64,000 nucleotides of DNA from Pseudomonas sp. 7P_10.2_Bac1 (GCF_025465935.1 NZ_JANLNV010000082.1:62001-126000), one strand, 5' to 3'; counted from the first letter of the stretch, positions 45,344 through 54,548 are shown. Notes: generated from the letters alone by a model not told the origin. Numbers and translations are program-made.

Positions 45344-45946
45344 TCAACCCGCCACGATCAACTGCACCGCCACCGCGTACATCATTACCGCCACCATCAG
45401 ATCGAGCAGGCGCCAGGTGCCGGGGCGGGCCAGCCAGGGCGCGAGCCATGCGGCGCCCAGCGCCAGGGTGAAGAACCACATCAGCGAGGCACTCGCCGCC
45501 CCTACTACGTAGGCGCCGGGCACGCTTTGCTGCGCGCCGAGGGAGCCGATCAGCAACACGGTATCCAGGTAAACGTGCGGGTTAAGCAGCGTCACCGCCA
45601 ACGCGCTGAGCATCACCGCCTTGAGTGAACGCGCCGTTTGCCCTGCGGACTGTTCAAGGCTGGACGCCGAAAAGGCGCGGCGCAGCGCCTGGGTGCCGTA
45701 CCACAACAAAAACACCGCACCGCCCCAGCGCGCCACACTCAGCAACACCGGGTTTTGCGCCAGAATCGTCGCCAGCCCAAAGACCCCGGCCGCCACCAGC
45801 AACGCATCGCAAATCACACAAAAAGCTGCCACGGGCAGGTGATGTTCACGGCGCAAGCTTTGCGCCAGCACGAAAGCGTTTTGGGTACCGATTGCCATAA
45901 TCAGCCCGAACGCGACCAACAGGCCATTCACGTAGCTTTGCCACAT
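45344..45946 (-). CDS. argO: LysE/ArgO-family basic amino-acid exporter
   Basis: A 200-residue protein with six membrane helices. The N-terminal 'FGLIMAIGTQNAFVLAQSLRREH' is the LysE signature. It exports excess arginine or lysine. It is divergent from the ArgP-family regulator with a 108-bp gap, the classic exporter/regulator pair. Specificity (Lys or Arg) cannot be read from sequence. The length is normal. Confidence 0.88.
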   Translation of the reverse strand: MWQSYVNGLLVAFGLIMAIGTQNAFVLAQSLRREHHLPVAAFCVICDALLVAAGVFGLATILAQNPVLLSVARWGGAVFLLWYGTQALRRAFSASSLEQSAGQTARSLKAVMLSALAVTLLNPHVYLDTVLLIGSLGAQQSVPGAYVVGAASASLMWFFTLALGAAWLAPWLARPGTWRLLDLMVAVMMYAVAVQLIVAG

Positions 45947-46054
45947 AAGAAATACTCGCCGAACTGCATCACAAGAGAGGTTGATGCTGGCTATTGTCCG
46001 AGGCTTGGCTGTATAAGAAAAACCAATATTGCTGATCGCCCATTAGGAAAACTG

Positions 46055-46948
46055 ATGTTCGACTATAAATTGCTTTCGGCTTTGGCCGCCGTGGTAGAGC
46101 AGGCCGGTTTTGAACGTGCAGCGCAGGTGCTGGGGCTGTCACAATCGGCTATTTCCCAGCGCATCAAACTCTTGGAAGCTCGTGTCGGGCAGCCCGTGCT
46201 GGTGCGCGCCACGCCACCCAGCCCAACGGACATCGGTCGGCGTTTGCTCAACCATGTGCAGCAAGTGCGCTTGCTGGAGCGCGACCTGCAAAGCGTTGTC
46301 CCGGCGCTGGACGATGAAGGCCTGCCCGAGCGGCTGCGGATCGCCTTGAATGCCGACAGCCTGGCCACATGGTGGGCACAGGCCTTGGGAGATTTCTGCG
46401 CTGAGCACCATTTGTTACTGGATCTGGTGGTGGAAGACCAGACCGTTGGCCTCAAGCGCATGCGCGCGGGCGAAGTGGCGGCTTGCCTGTGTGCCAGCGA
46501 GCGCCCGGTGGCGGGCGCGCGCAGTGTGTTGCTGGGCGCCATGCGTTATCGCGCCATGGCCAGCCCGGCATTTATTGAACGGTATTTTGCGCAGGGGGTG
46601 ATTGCTGCACGGTTGCCCAAAACCCCGGCAGTGGTGTTTGGCCCTGATGATTTTTTACAACATCGGTACCTGGCGGCACTGGGCGTGGACGGTGGTTTCG
46701 AGCACCATCTGTGCCCCTCATCAGAAGGGTTTCTGCGCCTGACTGAGGCCGGGTTGGGTTGGGGACTGATTCCCGAGCAGCAAGCGGCTGAGCAACTGGC
46801 CAGTGGCGCGTTGGTTGAGCTTTTGCCCGATAAACCGATAGACGTGCCATTGTACTGGCATCATTGGCGCAATGGTGGGCAAGTGCTGGAAGCGCTGACG
46901 GCACATTTATCTCGCTCGGCATCACGTTGGTTAGTGCCTTTGGCCTGA
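46055..46948 (+). CDS. argP: LysR-type regulator ArgP (IciA)
   Basis: A 297-residue LysR of the ArgP branch. The winged helix is in residues 2-60 ('MFDYKLLSALAAVVEQAGF...', 'LSQSAISQRIKLLEA') and the ligand domain follows. The ATG at 46055 is the family start; the frame is open far upstream, but that region lies inside argO on the other strand. ArgP senses Lys/Arg and switches argO. The effector domain keeps the 'CASERPVAGA' and 'PSSEGFLRLTEAGLGWGLIPE' segments of the branch. Confidence 0.9.
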   Translation: MFDYKLLSALAAVVEQAGFERAAQVLGLSQSAISQRIKLLEARVGQPVLVRATPPSPTDIGRRLLNHVQQVRLLERDLQSVVPALDDEGLPERLRIALNADSLATWWAQALGDFCAEHHLLLDLVVEDQTVGLKRMRAGEVAACLCASERPVAGARSVLLGAMRYRAMASPAFIERYFAQGVIAARLPKTPAVVFGPDDFLQHRYLAALGVDGGFEHHLCPSSEGFLRLTEAGLGWGLIPEQQAAEQLASGALVELLPDKPIDVPLYWHHWRNGGQVLEALTAHLSRSASRWLVPLA

Positions 46949-47000
46949 CGACCGACGTTTAAACAGCAGGCAACAAGACTTACAGCATTTGGAGCAATTG

Positions 47001-47987
47001 ATGAAGATTCTGGTCACCGGCGCGAGCGGCTTTATTGGCGGACGCTTTGCGCGTTTTGCCTTGGAGCAGGGCTTTGACGTGCGGGTCAGCGGGCGTCGAG
47101 CCGAAGGTGTTGAGCATCTGGTGCGGCGCGGTGCTGAATTTATCCAGGGTGATTTGACCGATGGCCTGTTGGTGCGTGACTTGTGCGTCGATGTCGATGT
47201 GGTGGTGCATTGCGCAGGGCATGTTGGCGCCTGGGGGCGTTATCAGGACTTCTTCCGCGACAACGTGCTGGTCACTGAAAACGTGGTCGAAGCGTGCTTG
47301 AAACAACGGGTTAGACGCCTGGTGTATCTGTCTTCGGCTTCGCTGTACTTTGACGGCAACCCGCATCTGGGGCTGACAGAAGAGCAGGTTCCGCGACGTT
47401 TCAAGCATCCCTATGCCGAGACCAAGTTCCTGGCCGAGCAAAGAGTCTTTGGCGCACAGGAATTCGGTCTCGAAGTGATTGCCCTGCGCCCGCGTTTTGT
47501 CACGGGTGCCGGGGACATGAGCCTGTTCCCGCGGCTGCTGGAACTGCAACGCAAAAATCGCGTAGCGATCATTGGCAATGGCCTGAACAAGGTCGACTTC
47601 ACCAGCATCCAAAACCTTAACGACGCGCTGATGAGCAGCGTCCTGGTGAGTGGCTCGGCCTTGGGCAAGGCCTACAACATCAGCAATGGCGCGCCGATCC
47701 CTTACTGGGATGTGGTCAATTACGTGATGCGCCAGGTGAACGTGCCGCCCGTTACCCGTTATCGTGGATACGCCATGGCTTATGGCGTGGGCGCGCTGAG
47801 CGAGGTCGGCTGTAAACTGTGGCCCGGGCAACCGGCACCGACGCTGTCGCGTTTGGGCGTACAGATGATGAACAAAGACTTCACCCTCGACATCAGCCGG
47901 GCCCGGCATTACCTCGACTACGACCCCAAGGTCAGCCTGTGGGCGGCCCTGGATGAGTTTTGCGGTTGGTGGAAAGCGCAGCATTAA
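47001..47987 (+). CDS. Extended SDR, NAD-dependent epimerase/dehydratase
   Basis: A 328-residue extended short-chain dehydrogenase. The Rossmann loop 'VTGASGFIGGRFARF' is near residue 5, the acidic-to-Arg position in 'VSGRRAEG' suggests NADP, and the catalytic pair is in 'HPYAETKFLAEQ' (Y-x3-K) near 137. The C-terminal part resembles the 3-beta-HSD/NSDHL branch. The substrate is unknown. GGAG lies 7 bp upstream of the ATG at 47001. It is followed by the coiled-coil gene, as PA4361/PA4360 in P. aeruginosa, but with an intervening repeat. Confidence 0.82.
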   Translation: MKILVTGASGFIGGRFARFALEQGFDVRVSGRRAEGVEHLVRRGAEFIQGDLTDGLLVRDLCVDVDVVVHCAGHVGAWGRYQDFFRDNVLVTENVVEACLKQRVRRLVYLSSASLYFDGNPHLGLTEEQVPRRFKHPYAETKFLAEQRVFGAQEFGLEVIALRPRFVTGAGDMSLFPRLLELQRKNRVAIIGNGLNKVDFTSIQNLNDALMSSVLVSGSALGKAYNISNGAPIPYWDVVNYVMRQVNVPPVTRYRGYAMAYGVGALSEVGCKLWPGQPAPTLSRLGVQMMNKDFTLDISRARHYLDYDPKVSLWAALDEFCGWWKAQH

Positions 47988-47994
47988 GCAACGG

Positions 47995-48080
47995 CTAGCT
48001 TCAAACGGTAAGCGGCAAGCTGCAAGTTTGTGGGCGCATGCTTTAAGCTTGCGGCCTGAAGTTTGCCGCTTGTAGCTTTT
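47995..48080. repeat. AAGCTGCAAG-type intergenic inverted repeat
   Basis: GTAAGCGGCAAGCTGCAAG faces CTTGCGGCCTGAAGTTTGCCGCTTG. It is a large imperfect hairpin in the gap before the coiled-coil gene, of the same class as near 36.3 kb. Confidence 0.6.
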
Positions 48081-48091
48081 AAGGACTTTCA

Positions 48092-48913
48092 ATGCGTAAC
48101 GACTCACGAGACGACTTCGACAATGTTCCGACGCTGCGCGCCGATGCAGATGACCATGATGAGTTGGCGTCGACGGGCGGGGCACGTGAGCGTACTGCGG
48201 TTTATTCGCGCAGCACGCCGGTGACTAAGGCCAAGGGGCCAAGCACGGGGCCTTTGTGGGCGTTGATCCTGGCTGTGTTGCTGGCCTTTGGCGGCCTGGC
48301 CTGGTGGAGTTTTCAACAAATTTCGTTGATGGAGCAGCAACTGGTCGCCACCCAGGAAAGTTTTGCCCGCATCAGTGAGGAAGCAGCGGGGCGTTTGCAG
48401 GCTATTTCGGGCAAGGTGGTGGCCAGCGAGTCGACTCTCAACAGCGGCAGTGAAGCCCTGAAATTGCAGATCAAGCAGCTCGAAGATCAGCTCGCCGAAC
48501 AAACAAAGCACCAGCAGGGATTGGTGGCGGGGCAGATGGGCGACCTTGACCAGCGCTTTGAGCAAATCAATGCCGCGATGGTGCTGCAAGTAAACGCGCA
48601 GAAAGAAACCCAGACCCAGCTTGAGAACGACCTCAAGGCCATGGGCGCGGAATTGGCCACCTTGAAGGCCACCGTTGCGCAGCAGGCAGGTGAAGTAAGC
48701 ACCTTGAAAAAGCAGGGTAATCCGAACGATGCCTTGAAGAGCCTGGAGCAAGACGTGATCGTGCTCAAAAGCCAGCTGGAAAATCGTCCGGCTGCGTCCC
48801 AAGGTCCCAATAATGCTGAGTTCGACGTGTTTCGTGCGCAAGTGACACGCAACATCACCACCCTGCAGAGCCAGATCCAGAACCTGCAAAAACAGATCAG
48901 CGCCCGGCCATGA
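48092..48913 (+). CDS. Inner-membrane coiled-coil protein of unknown function
   Basis: A 273-residue protein: a 50-residue acidic cytoplasmic head, one membrane helix ('LWALILAVLLAFGGLAWWSF', residues 53-72), then about 200 residues of predicted coiled coil in the periplasm, rich in Gln, Glu, Ala and Leu ('LKLQIKQLEDQLAEQ', 'ITTLQSQIQNLQKQI'). No enzymatic motif. The topology suits a tether or spacer in the envelope. A ribosome-binding site AAGGAC lies 7 bp upstream. Conserved in pseudomonads next to the epimerase gene. Confidence 0.75.
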   Translation: MRNDSRDDFDNVPTLRADADDHDELASTGGARERTAVYSRSTPVTKAKGPSTGPLWALILAVLLAFGGLAWWSFQQISLMEQQLVATQESFARISEEAAGRLQAISGKVVASESTLNSGSEALKLQIKQLEDQLAEQTKHQQGLVAGQMGDLDQRFEQINAAMVLQVNAQKETQTQLENDLKAMGAELATLKATVAQQAGEVSTLKKQGNPNDALKSLEQDVIVLKSQLENRPAASQGPNNAEFDVFRAQVTRNITTLQSQIQNLQKQISARP

Positions 48914-48927
48914 CCCGTTTGCCCAAA

Positions 48928-48997
48928 CCCCTGAAGCGAGCTTGCTTGCGATCCTTTGAACTTTAAAAGATCGCGAGCATGCTCGCTCCTGCAAGGG
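48928..48997. repeat. REP-like palindrome
   Basis: CCCCTGAAGCGAGCTTGC...GCATGCTCGCTCCTGCAAGGG around a TTTAAAAGATCGCGAG core, between convergent genes. Confidence 0.8.
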
Positions 48998-49006
48998 AGC
49001 AGGCAG

Positions 49007-50524
49007 TTACTGCGCTTTATCCCCGCGACCGCGCAGCACCTGATTGGGCATCACTAGGGCTGCGATCAACCCCAACAGTGAAATGGCCGCGCTGACCAGC
49101 AGCAAGTGGCGGAAGGTCATCAGCAACTCACCGCGCAAGAGCTCCAGTGCCGGGCCTTGTACGGCGTTCAGACCGTCGAGCAGCGCATTGCCCGAGCTGC
49201 CTTCACCCAGCAACGGCTGGCCGCCCGCCGGAGTCAGTAATGACTCATGCAGCAAGGCCAGCAGCAAGGCCGACATCAGCGCCACACCCACGGCGCCACC
49301 CAGTGAGCGGAACAGGTTAGTGGTGCTGGTAGCAACGCCAATATCCGACTGCTGCACCGAGTTTTGAGCGCCCACCAGCGACGTCGGGAACTGCAGCCCA
49401 GAAGCAATTCCGCTCAGCAACATAAACACGCCACTCAACAGTTCGGCGTTCGGTGGGCTGAAGGCCATGCCGGCAATGGCGCAGGGCATGAGAATCGCCC
49501 CGCTCAGGATCATCGGTTTGTAATACCCGGTCACGGAGGTCATCCGCCCGGCAAAGTAAGCGCCGATCGGCAGGCCCATTGCCAGTGGCAGCAAATGCAG
49601 AGCCGCACTGTCAGCCCCGGCGCCGGTGATGCTCTGGTAACGCAACGGCAGCAGCACAATCAGTGAAATAGCCTGGAAACTGGTGAAGAAAATGGTGCAC
49701 CAGCACAAGACCGCGTTGCGGTTGGCAAACAGGTGCATTGGCAGCAAAGGCTCCAGGGTGCGTCGTTCGTGCCACACAAACAGCACCAGCGCGACCAGTG
49801 CCGCCGCCAGCAGGCTCAGCACCTGATCATCGCGCCAGCTGTGGCCCTGGCCAATAAAAGTAATGCCCAGCAGCAGCGACGTCAGGCCGACAATCATCAG
49901 CACCGTGCCGACGTAGTCGATAATCGGCTTGCGCTGCGGGACAGGCAGCCCGATCAGCGTGCGATAAGCCGTCAGCCACGCCACCAGGCCCAGTGGCAAG
50001 TTGATCAGGAACACCCAGCGCCAGGACAAATACTCGGTCATGTAGCCGCCCAGTACCGGCCCGGCGACGCTGGCCACGGCGTACATGCTGCTGAAATACC
50101 CTTGATAGCGGCCGCGCTCGCGGGGCGGGACGATGTCACCAATGATTGCCTGGCTGACCGAGATCATTCCGCCGGCGCCGATCCCTTGAATGATCCGCGC
50201 CAGCACCAGTTGCTCCATGTTCTGCGCGAGCCCGCAAAACAACGACGCCAGGGTAAACACGCCCATCCCAAACAGCATCAGGCGCCTGCGCCCGTACAAA
50301 TCGCCGAGTTTGCCGTAAATCGGTACGGCCACGGTCATGGCCACCATATAGCCGGAAATCACCCAGGCCAGTTGGCTGACATCTTTGAACTGCGCAGAAA
50401 TGGCCGGGATCGACACGGCGACGATGGTCTGGTCCAGCGCCCCCAGAAAAATAGCCAGCATCAGGGCAACCAGAATGCTGCGAATGGCGGGTTTGGATTG
50501 TGGAGGCTGGTTAAGACTGGTCAC
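49007..50524 (-). CDS. DHA2-family (EmrB/QacA) multidrug MFS exporter
   Basis: A 505-residue protein with 14 membrane helices. Motif D1 'LDQTIVAVSIPAI' is near residue 26, motif A 'GKLGDLYGRRRLMLFG' near 69-84, and motif C 'VASVAGPVLGGYMTEYLSWRWVF' near 153-175. These place it in the 14-TM drug:proton antiporters. The substrate cannot be inferred, and no membrane-fusion partner is adjacent. A GTG at 50524 with AGGTG upstream is chosen; an ATG 96 bp earlier adds a polar leader that the family lacks. Confidence 0.85.
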   Translation of the reverse strand: MTSLNQPPQSKPAIRSILVALMLAIFLGALDQTIVAVSIPAISAQFKDVSQLAWVISGYMVAMTVAVPIYGKLGDLYGRRRLMLFGMGVFTLASLFCGLAQNMEQLVLARIIQGIGAGGMISVSQAIIGDIVPPRERGRYQGYFSSMYAVASVAGPVLGGYMTEYLSWRWVFLINLPLGLVAWLTAYRTLIGLPVPQRKPIIDYVGTVLMIVGLTSLLLGITFIGQGHSWRDDQVLSLLAAALVALVLFVWHERRTLEPLLPMHLFANRNAVLCWCTIFFTSFQAISLIVLLPLRYQSITGAGADSAALHLLPLAMGLPIGAYFAGRMTSVTGYYKPMILSGAILMPCAIAGMAFSPPNAELLSGVFMLLSGIASGLQFPTSLVGAQNSVQQSDIGVATSTTNLFRSLGGAVGVALMSALLLALLHESLLTPAGGQPLLGEGSSGNALLDGLNAVQGPALELLRGELLMTFRHLLLVSAAISLLGLIAALVMPNQVLRGRGDKAQ

Positions 50525-50650
50525 GAAGTACACCTGCGGGCATCGAACGTGGGGCGGGATGCCCGCGATTGTACTCGATAGCCTGCTATTCGATAGCTTC
50601 GTAAGTAAGGCCGCCGTCATTTTTCACACAGAGTCTGCCCACCGTTGGCG

Positions 50651-50818
50651 TCACCTGAGTGTGGTAAACATCGACGTGCAGTGCCCGCCAAAACAACTGG
50701 CTGTCAGCCCTGTCGACATTCGCGTTTGCTCGGCGCGATAGCAGGCGCCAGCAAACAGTACAGCGGCAGCAAAAATAATGAACACGGTTATGCATCTTGT
50801 TTTTGTTTGAGTGGTCAT
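50651..50818 (-). CDS. Small exported or lipoprotein-like peptide gene
   Basis: A 55-residue frame with a strong AGGAGAG ribosome-binding site 8 bp before the ATG. The N-terminus TKTR is followed by a hydrophobic core 'CITVFIIFAAAVLFAGAC'; Cys26 follows AGA, an imperfect lipobox (Ala in place of Leu at -3). The rest has Cys42 and Cys47 in 'SCFGGHC', a CxxxxC pair. No family recognised. It lies alone between the efflux pump and a LysR gene on the same strand. Confidence 0.55.
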   Translation of the reverse strand: MTTQTKTRCITVFIIFAAAVLFAGACYRAEQTRMSTGLTASCFGGHCTSMFTTLR

Positions 50819-50936
50819 GGCTTATCTCTCTCCTGTCATTCACGGAGTCAGACCTAGACTTCACACCCTTAAGGCTAGCTCAGCCCAGCGCACTTGCCAT
50901 GTCCGTAGCACGAGCGGTCAAGGCCCTGTTCATCCC

Positions 50937-51842
50937 TCACAACCCCTTGTCCCACCACGGTTCTTCAGTGAAGCGCTCGGCGAGAAAGTCGAGCATGCTG
51001 CGCAGCGTGGCGGGCATGTGCTTGCGCGAGGCGTACACGGCATAAATGTTCATTTGCAAAGGCTCCGCTTGCGGCAGTAAGCGCACCAGCTCACCACTGC
51101 GCACATGGCACCCCGCCAGGTAGCTGGGCAGCAGCGAGACCCCAGCCCCCGCCAGGGTGGCTCTGAGCAAGGTGCTGGCTTCGTTGGCGCTGATATTGCC
51201 TTGCACGGGGACCGACACGGCTTCACCTTCCACAGTGAAATGCCACTGGCTCTTGCCGTAGTAAGCATGGCTCAGGCAGTTGTGCAGGCTCAGGTCATCG
51301 ACCTGTTGCGGCGCAGGGTGCTCGCTCAGATAAGCGGGCGAGGCACAGAGCACGGAGCGACACACGGTCAGCTTGCGGGCGATCAGGCTCGGGTCCAGAT
51401 CGTTGCTGGTTCGAATGGCCAGGTCGATACGTTCGTCCACCAGGTGAACCGTGCGGTCGAGCATTTGCAGGTCAATGTTGACCTCGGGATAGCGGCGCAC
51501 GTATTCGGTCATGGCACAGGCCAGTTGAGCCTGGCCGAAGGAGGTGCTGACGCTGATGCGCAGTAACCCGCGTGGCGCCGCATCGGGCGTGCTGACAGCC
51601 GCTTGCAGGTCGTCCGCCAGCTCCAGCAACTGGCGACAACGGGGCAGGGTTTCGTTGCCGGCGGCGGTCAGGCTGAGTTTGCGTGTGGTGCGATGCATCA
51701 AGCGCGCACCGACCCATTCTTCCAGTTCAGCCAAATAGCGTGACACCACCGGGCGTGATAGGTCCAGGTGGTCGGCAGCGGCCGACTGGCTGCCCAGATC
51801 GACGACGGTTACAAACACACGCATTGCAATTAAACGATCCAT
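50937..51842 (-). CDS. LysR-family transcriptional regulator
   Basis: A 301-residue LysR. The helix-turn-helix is in residues 16-45 ('QSAAADHLDLSRPVVSRYLAEL') and the effector domain after residue 90 ('GLLRISVSTSFGQAQLACAM'). It belongs to the large branch typified by 'RLMHRTTRKLSLTAAG'. It is divergent from the MBL-fold protein with about 107 bp between starts, so it most likely controls that gene. The ligand is unknown. Confidence 0.88.
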   Translation of the reverse strand: MDRLIAMRVFVTVVDLGSQSAAADHLDLSRPVVSRYLAELEEWVGARLMHRTTRKLSLTAAGNETLPRCRQLLELADDLQAAVSTPDAAPRGLLRISVSTSFGQAQLACAMTEYVRRYPEVNIDLQMLDRTVHLVDERIDLAIRTSNDLDPSLIARKLTVCRSVLCASPAYLSEHPAPQQVDDLSLHNCLSHAYYGKSQWHFTVEGEAVSVPVQGNISANEASTLLRATLAGAGVSLLPSYLAGCHVRSGELVRLLPQAEPLQMNIYAVYASRKHMPATLRSMLDFLAERFTEEPWWDKGL

Positions 51843-51948
51843 GATCTGCCCGATTACTGAAACAAACTATGTCGAAGCATCGCATTTTTTGTCGTCTATT
51901 GTGCGTCTAAGCTCTGTCCATCGCTGACCCTTGCCACAGGAAGTTGCC

Positions 51949-52833
51949 ATGACCGTATTGTCCGCTGTCCGCCGTTTTTGCCTGAGTGCGGTTGTACTCG
52001 GACTCACTGCGCATGCCGTCGCCGCGCCAGCGCCGTTGAGCCTGGATGTCTACAACCCTGGTGCTTCGGCGATTTTCCCGGTGTCGTCGGTCCTGGTCAG
52101 CGGCGAGAAAGACGCGATTCTGGTTGATGCACAGTTCTCCAGGGCTCAGGCCCAGCAGGTGGTCGACAAGATTCGCGCCAGTGGCAAACACCTTACGACC
52201 ATTTACATCAGCCACGGCGACCCCGATTACTACTTTGGCCTGGACACCCTGACCCGGGCGTTCCCCGACGCCAAGGTGCTGGCCTCGGCGCCGACGGTGG
52301 CGCACATCGAGCAAACCAAAGACGCCAAGTTGGCGTACTGGGGCCCGCAAATGGGCGCTGATGTGCCAAGCAAGCTGATCGTGCCGAAAGTCATGAAGGG
52401 CAACACGCTGGAGCTTGAAGGCAATGAGCTGGACATCGTGGGCCTGACCGGGCGCCAACCCGAGCGCACATTTGTCTGGATTCCTTCGCTCAAGGCCGTG
52501 GTCGGTGGCGTGGTAGTGGCCGATAACCTGCACGTATGGATGGCTGACACGCAAACACCGCAGTCGCACCGGCAATGGTTGTCTACCCTCAAACGCATCG
52601 CCAGTCTGCAACCGGATATCGTCGTGCCAGGGCATTACCTGGGCGACAACGACCGGTCATTGAAGTCGGTGAACTTCACCCGCGATTACATCAAGGCCTT
52701 TGATGAAGAAACCCTCAAAGCCAAGAGCGCGGATGAACTGATTGCTGCGATGAAAAAACGCTATCCAGATCTGGGTGAAGAAGCTTCGCTGGAACTGAGC
52801 GCCAAAGTGGCGAAAGGCGAAATGAAGTGGTGA
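51949..52833 (+). CDS. Exported MBL-fold protein with altered metal motif
   Basis: A 294-residue protein with a signal peptide (cleavage after 'AHAVAA', about residue 24) and a metallo-beta-lactamase fold. The family motif HxHxDH appears as 'SHGDPDYYFG' near residue 89: the first His is kept, the second is Asp, the third is Tyr. A later 'PGHYLGDN' keeps the His ligand. The site may bind one metal or none. Such HGDPDY variants form a recognisable but uncharacterised subfamily. The ATG at 51949 opens the signal peptide. It is followed by an NAD(P)-binding gene 137 bp away. Confidence 0.8.
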   Translation: MTVLSAVRRFCLSAVVLGLTAHAVAAPAPLSLDVYNPGASAIFPVSSVLVSGEKDAILVDAQFSRAQAQQVVDKIRASGKHLTTIYISHGDPDYYFGLDTLTRAFPDAKVLASAPTVAHIEQTKDAKLAYWGPQMGADVPSKLIVPKVMKGNTLELEGNELDIVGLTGRQPERTFVWIPSLKAVVGGVVVADNLHVWMADTQTPQSHRQWLSTLKRIASLQPDIVVPGHYLGDNDRSLKSVNFTRDYIKAFDEETLKAKSADELIAAMKKRYPDLGEEASLELSAKVAKGEMKW

Positions 52834-52970
52834 TTTAAAACGACCCTTACCCCCGCCTCTTCCAAAGGCAGAGGGCGCAAATTGCCGGTGTTCATGAACT
52901 GTTCGGCGGTCTGTGCCTTCTTCTTTTGGGCGAGGCAGGGGAAACCTAATCAATCCATCGGGAGAACATC

Positions 52971-53588
52971 ATGAGCAAGATTGCAATTATCGGAGCGACT
53001 GGCCGCGCAGGCAGTCAACTGCTGGAAGAAGCGCTGCGTCGTGGGCACCAAGTGACCGCGATTGCTCGCCATGCATCGTCCAAAATCGGTCAGCGGGATG
53101 GCGTTGTGGCAAAGGACGTTGATGTCAACGATGCTTCGGCGCTGCAAGACGCATTGGCCGGCAGCGACGTGGTGCTCAGCGCTGCGCATTTCTCGACCTT
53201 GCCAGCATCGGCGATTATCGAGCCGGTGAAAAAGGCCGGGATCAAGCGTCTGTTGGTGGTAGGTGGGGCGGGTTCGCTGCTGTTGCCGGATGATACCCGC
53301 GTCATCGACAGCGAGGGCTTTCCCGAAGCGTACAAGCCAGAAGCCACGGCGGGCGGCGAGTACCTGGACACCTTGCGCAAAGAGCACGATCTGGACTGGA
53401 CCTTCCTGTCGCCGTCGGCCGAGTTTGTGGAAGGCGAACGCACCGGCCACTACCGTTCGGGCAAAGACCATTTGCTGTTCGATAAAGACGGTAAAAGTTG
53501 GATCACCTTCGCCGACTACGCCATAGCCCTGCTGGACGAAGTTGAAAACCCCCAGCACTCACGCCAGCGCTTCACCGTAGGCTACTAA
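52971..53588 (+). CDS. NAD(P)H-binding NmrA/YwnB-like oxidoreductase
   Basis: A 205-residue Rossmann protein of the NAD(P)-binding YwnB/SDR_a5 type. 'IIGATGRAGSQLLEEALRRGHQVTAI' (G-x2-G-x2-G) is at residues 5-30, then 'VGGAGSLL' near 98. It lacks the Y-x3-K pair, so it is an atypical SDR with unknown substrate; such proteins often answer redox or quinone stress. GGGAG lies 8 bp before the ATG. It may be cotranscribed with the MBL-fold gene. Confidence 0.82.
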   Translation: MSKIAIIGATGRAGSQLLEEALRRGHQVTAIARHASSKIGQRDGVVAKDVDVNDASALQDALAGSDVVLSAAHFSTLPASAIIEPVKKAGIKRLLVVGGAGSLLLPDDTRVIDSEGFPEAYKPEATAGGEYLDTLRKEHDLDWTFLSPSAEFVEGERTGHYRSGKDHLLFDKDGKSWITFADYAIALLDEVENPQHSRQRFTVGY

Positions 53589-53595
53589 CCAACAT

Positions 53596-53663
53596 CCCTG
53601 CAGGAACGAGCTTGCCGCGCGATCTTTTGATCTTTAAACGCGGCAGGCCCGCTCCTACACAGG
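53596..53663. repeat. REP-like palindrome overlapping a LysR stop codon
   Basis: CCCTGCAGGAACGAGCTTGCC... against GGCAGGCCCGCTCCTACACAGG with a GATCTTTTGATC core. The right arm contains the TAG stop (53655-53657) of the following minus-strand gene. Confidence 0.75.
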
Positions 53664-54548
53664 ATTTGCATCATTGCGAGCCTGCACGACCAGCCAGTCC
53701 ATCAATTCGCGCAAGGGCTCTGGCGTCTCTTTGCTGGGTGAACTCACCAGCATGTAGGCCGCTCCGGTCCGTACCGTCAAATCAAACGGCATTGCCAGCC
53801 GTCCCGCCTTCAGGTCTTCGCCGATCAACGAGTAATCGCCCATCGCGACGCCGCTGCCTTGAGCAGCCACCGTCATGGCCAGGTCCAGGGTGTCAAAGTA
53901 CTGGCTCTGGCGAATGGCCGATGCCTCGAGTCCCGCCACGCTGAGCCACTGAGTCCAGTCCTGCTGGTCTCGGCTGGGGTGCAAAAAGGTGTGCTGTTCA
54001 AGGTCGCGCAAGCGGTTGATGGCGTCCGGGCCTTCCAGCAGGTGCGGCGCGCAGACGGGTGTGAGCAGCTCGTCGAACAGATGATGGCCGACCCGCTTTG
54101 GCCCGGGTTGCGCGCTGTACACCACCGCCGCATCGAAGGTTTCACGTCGAAAATCAATGCCATGGTGCACGCTGCTGGTCAGTTCTACTGGTACGTCCGG
54201 GCGCAGTTTTTGCCACGCCATCAACTTGGGCAGCAGCCAGCGCAGCATGCAGGTCGGCGCTTTGATTTGCAGGGGCGTGCGGCGGATGCTGGCGTGCTCG
54301 ACCGCTTCGCCGATCAGGTCGAAGACCTGCTCGATACGCGGGTAAAGCGCCAGGCCCTGTTCAGTCAGGCTCAGACCACGAGCCTGACGATGAAACAACG
54401 CATAACCCAAGTGCTGCTCAAGGCCGGCGATTTGCCGGCTCACGGCGCCCTGGGTGATGTGCAACTGTTCACCTGCGTGGGTGAAATTGCAGCAGCGGGC
54501 GGTGATCAAAAACGTGTGCAGCGCAGGCAGCGGCGGTAGGCGTTTCAT
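53655..54548 (-). CDS. LysR-family (GcvA-like) transcriptional regulator
   Basis: A 297-residue LysR of the GcvA/AmpR branch: the N-terminus 'MKRLPPLPALHTFLITARCCNFTHAGEQLHIT' and HTH 'ITQGAVSRQIAGLEQHLG' (residues 34-51) are typical. It is divergent from the AruI-like decarboxylase gene with about 113 bp between starts and probably regulates it. The start is the second in-frame ATG, matching the family's N-terminus; a first ATG 15 bp upstream is possible. Confidence 0.85.
   Translation of the reverse strand: MKRLPPLPALHTFLITARCCNFTHAGEQLHITQGAVSRQIAGLEQHLGYALFHRQARGLSLTEQGLALYPRIEQVFDLIGEAVEHASIRRTPLQIKAPTCMLRWLLPKLMAWQKLRPDVPVELTSSVHHGIDFRRETFDAAVVYSAQPGPKRVGHHLFDELLTPVCAPHLLEGPDAINRLRDLEQHTFLHPSRDQQDWTQWLSVAGLEASAIRQSQYFDTLDLAMTVAAQGSGVAMGDYSLIGEDLKAGRLAMPFDLTVRTGAAYMLVSSPSKETPEPLRELMDWLVVQARNDANPV

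Noticed and set aside
45638-46054. N-terminal extension of ArgP to an upstream ATG
   Set aside because: It runs through argO on the opposite strand and the extra 139 residues are outside the LysR fold; the ATG at 46055 gives the family start.
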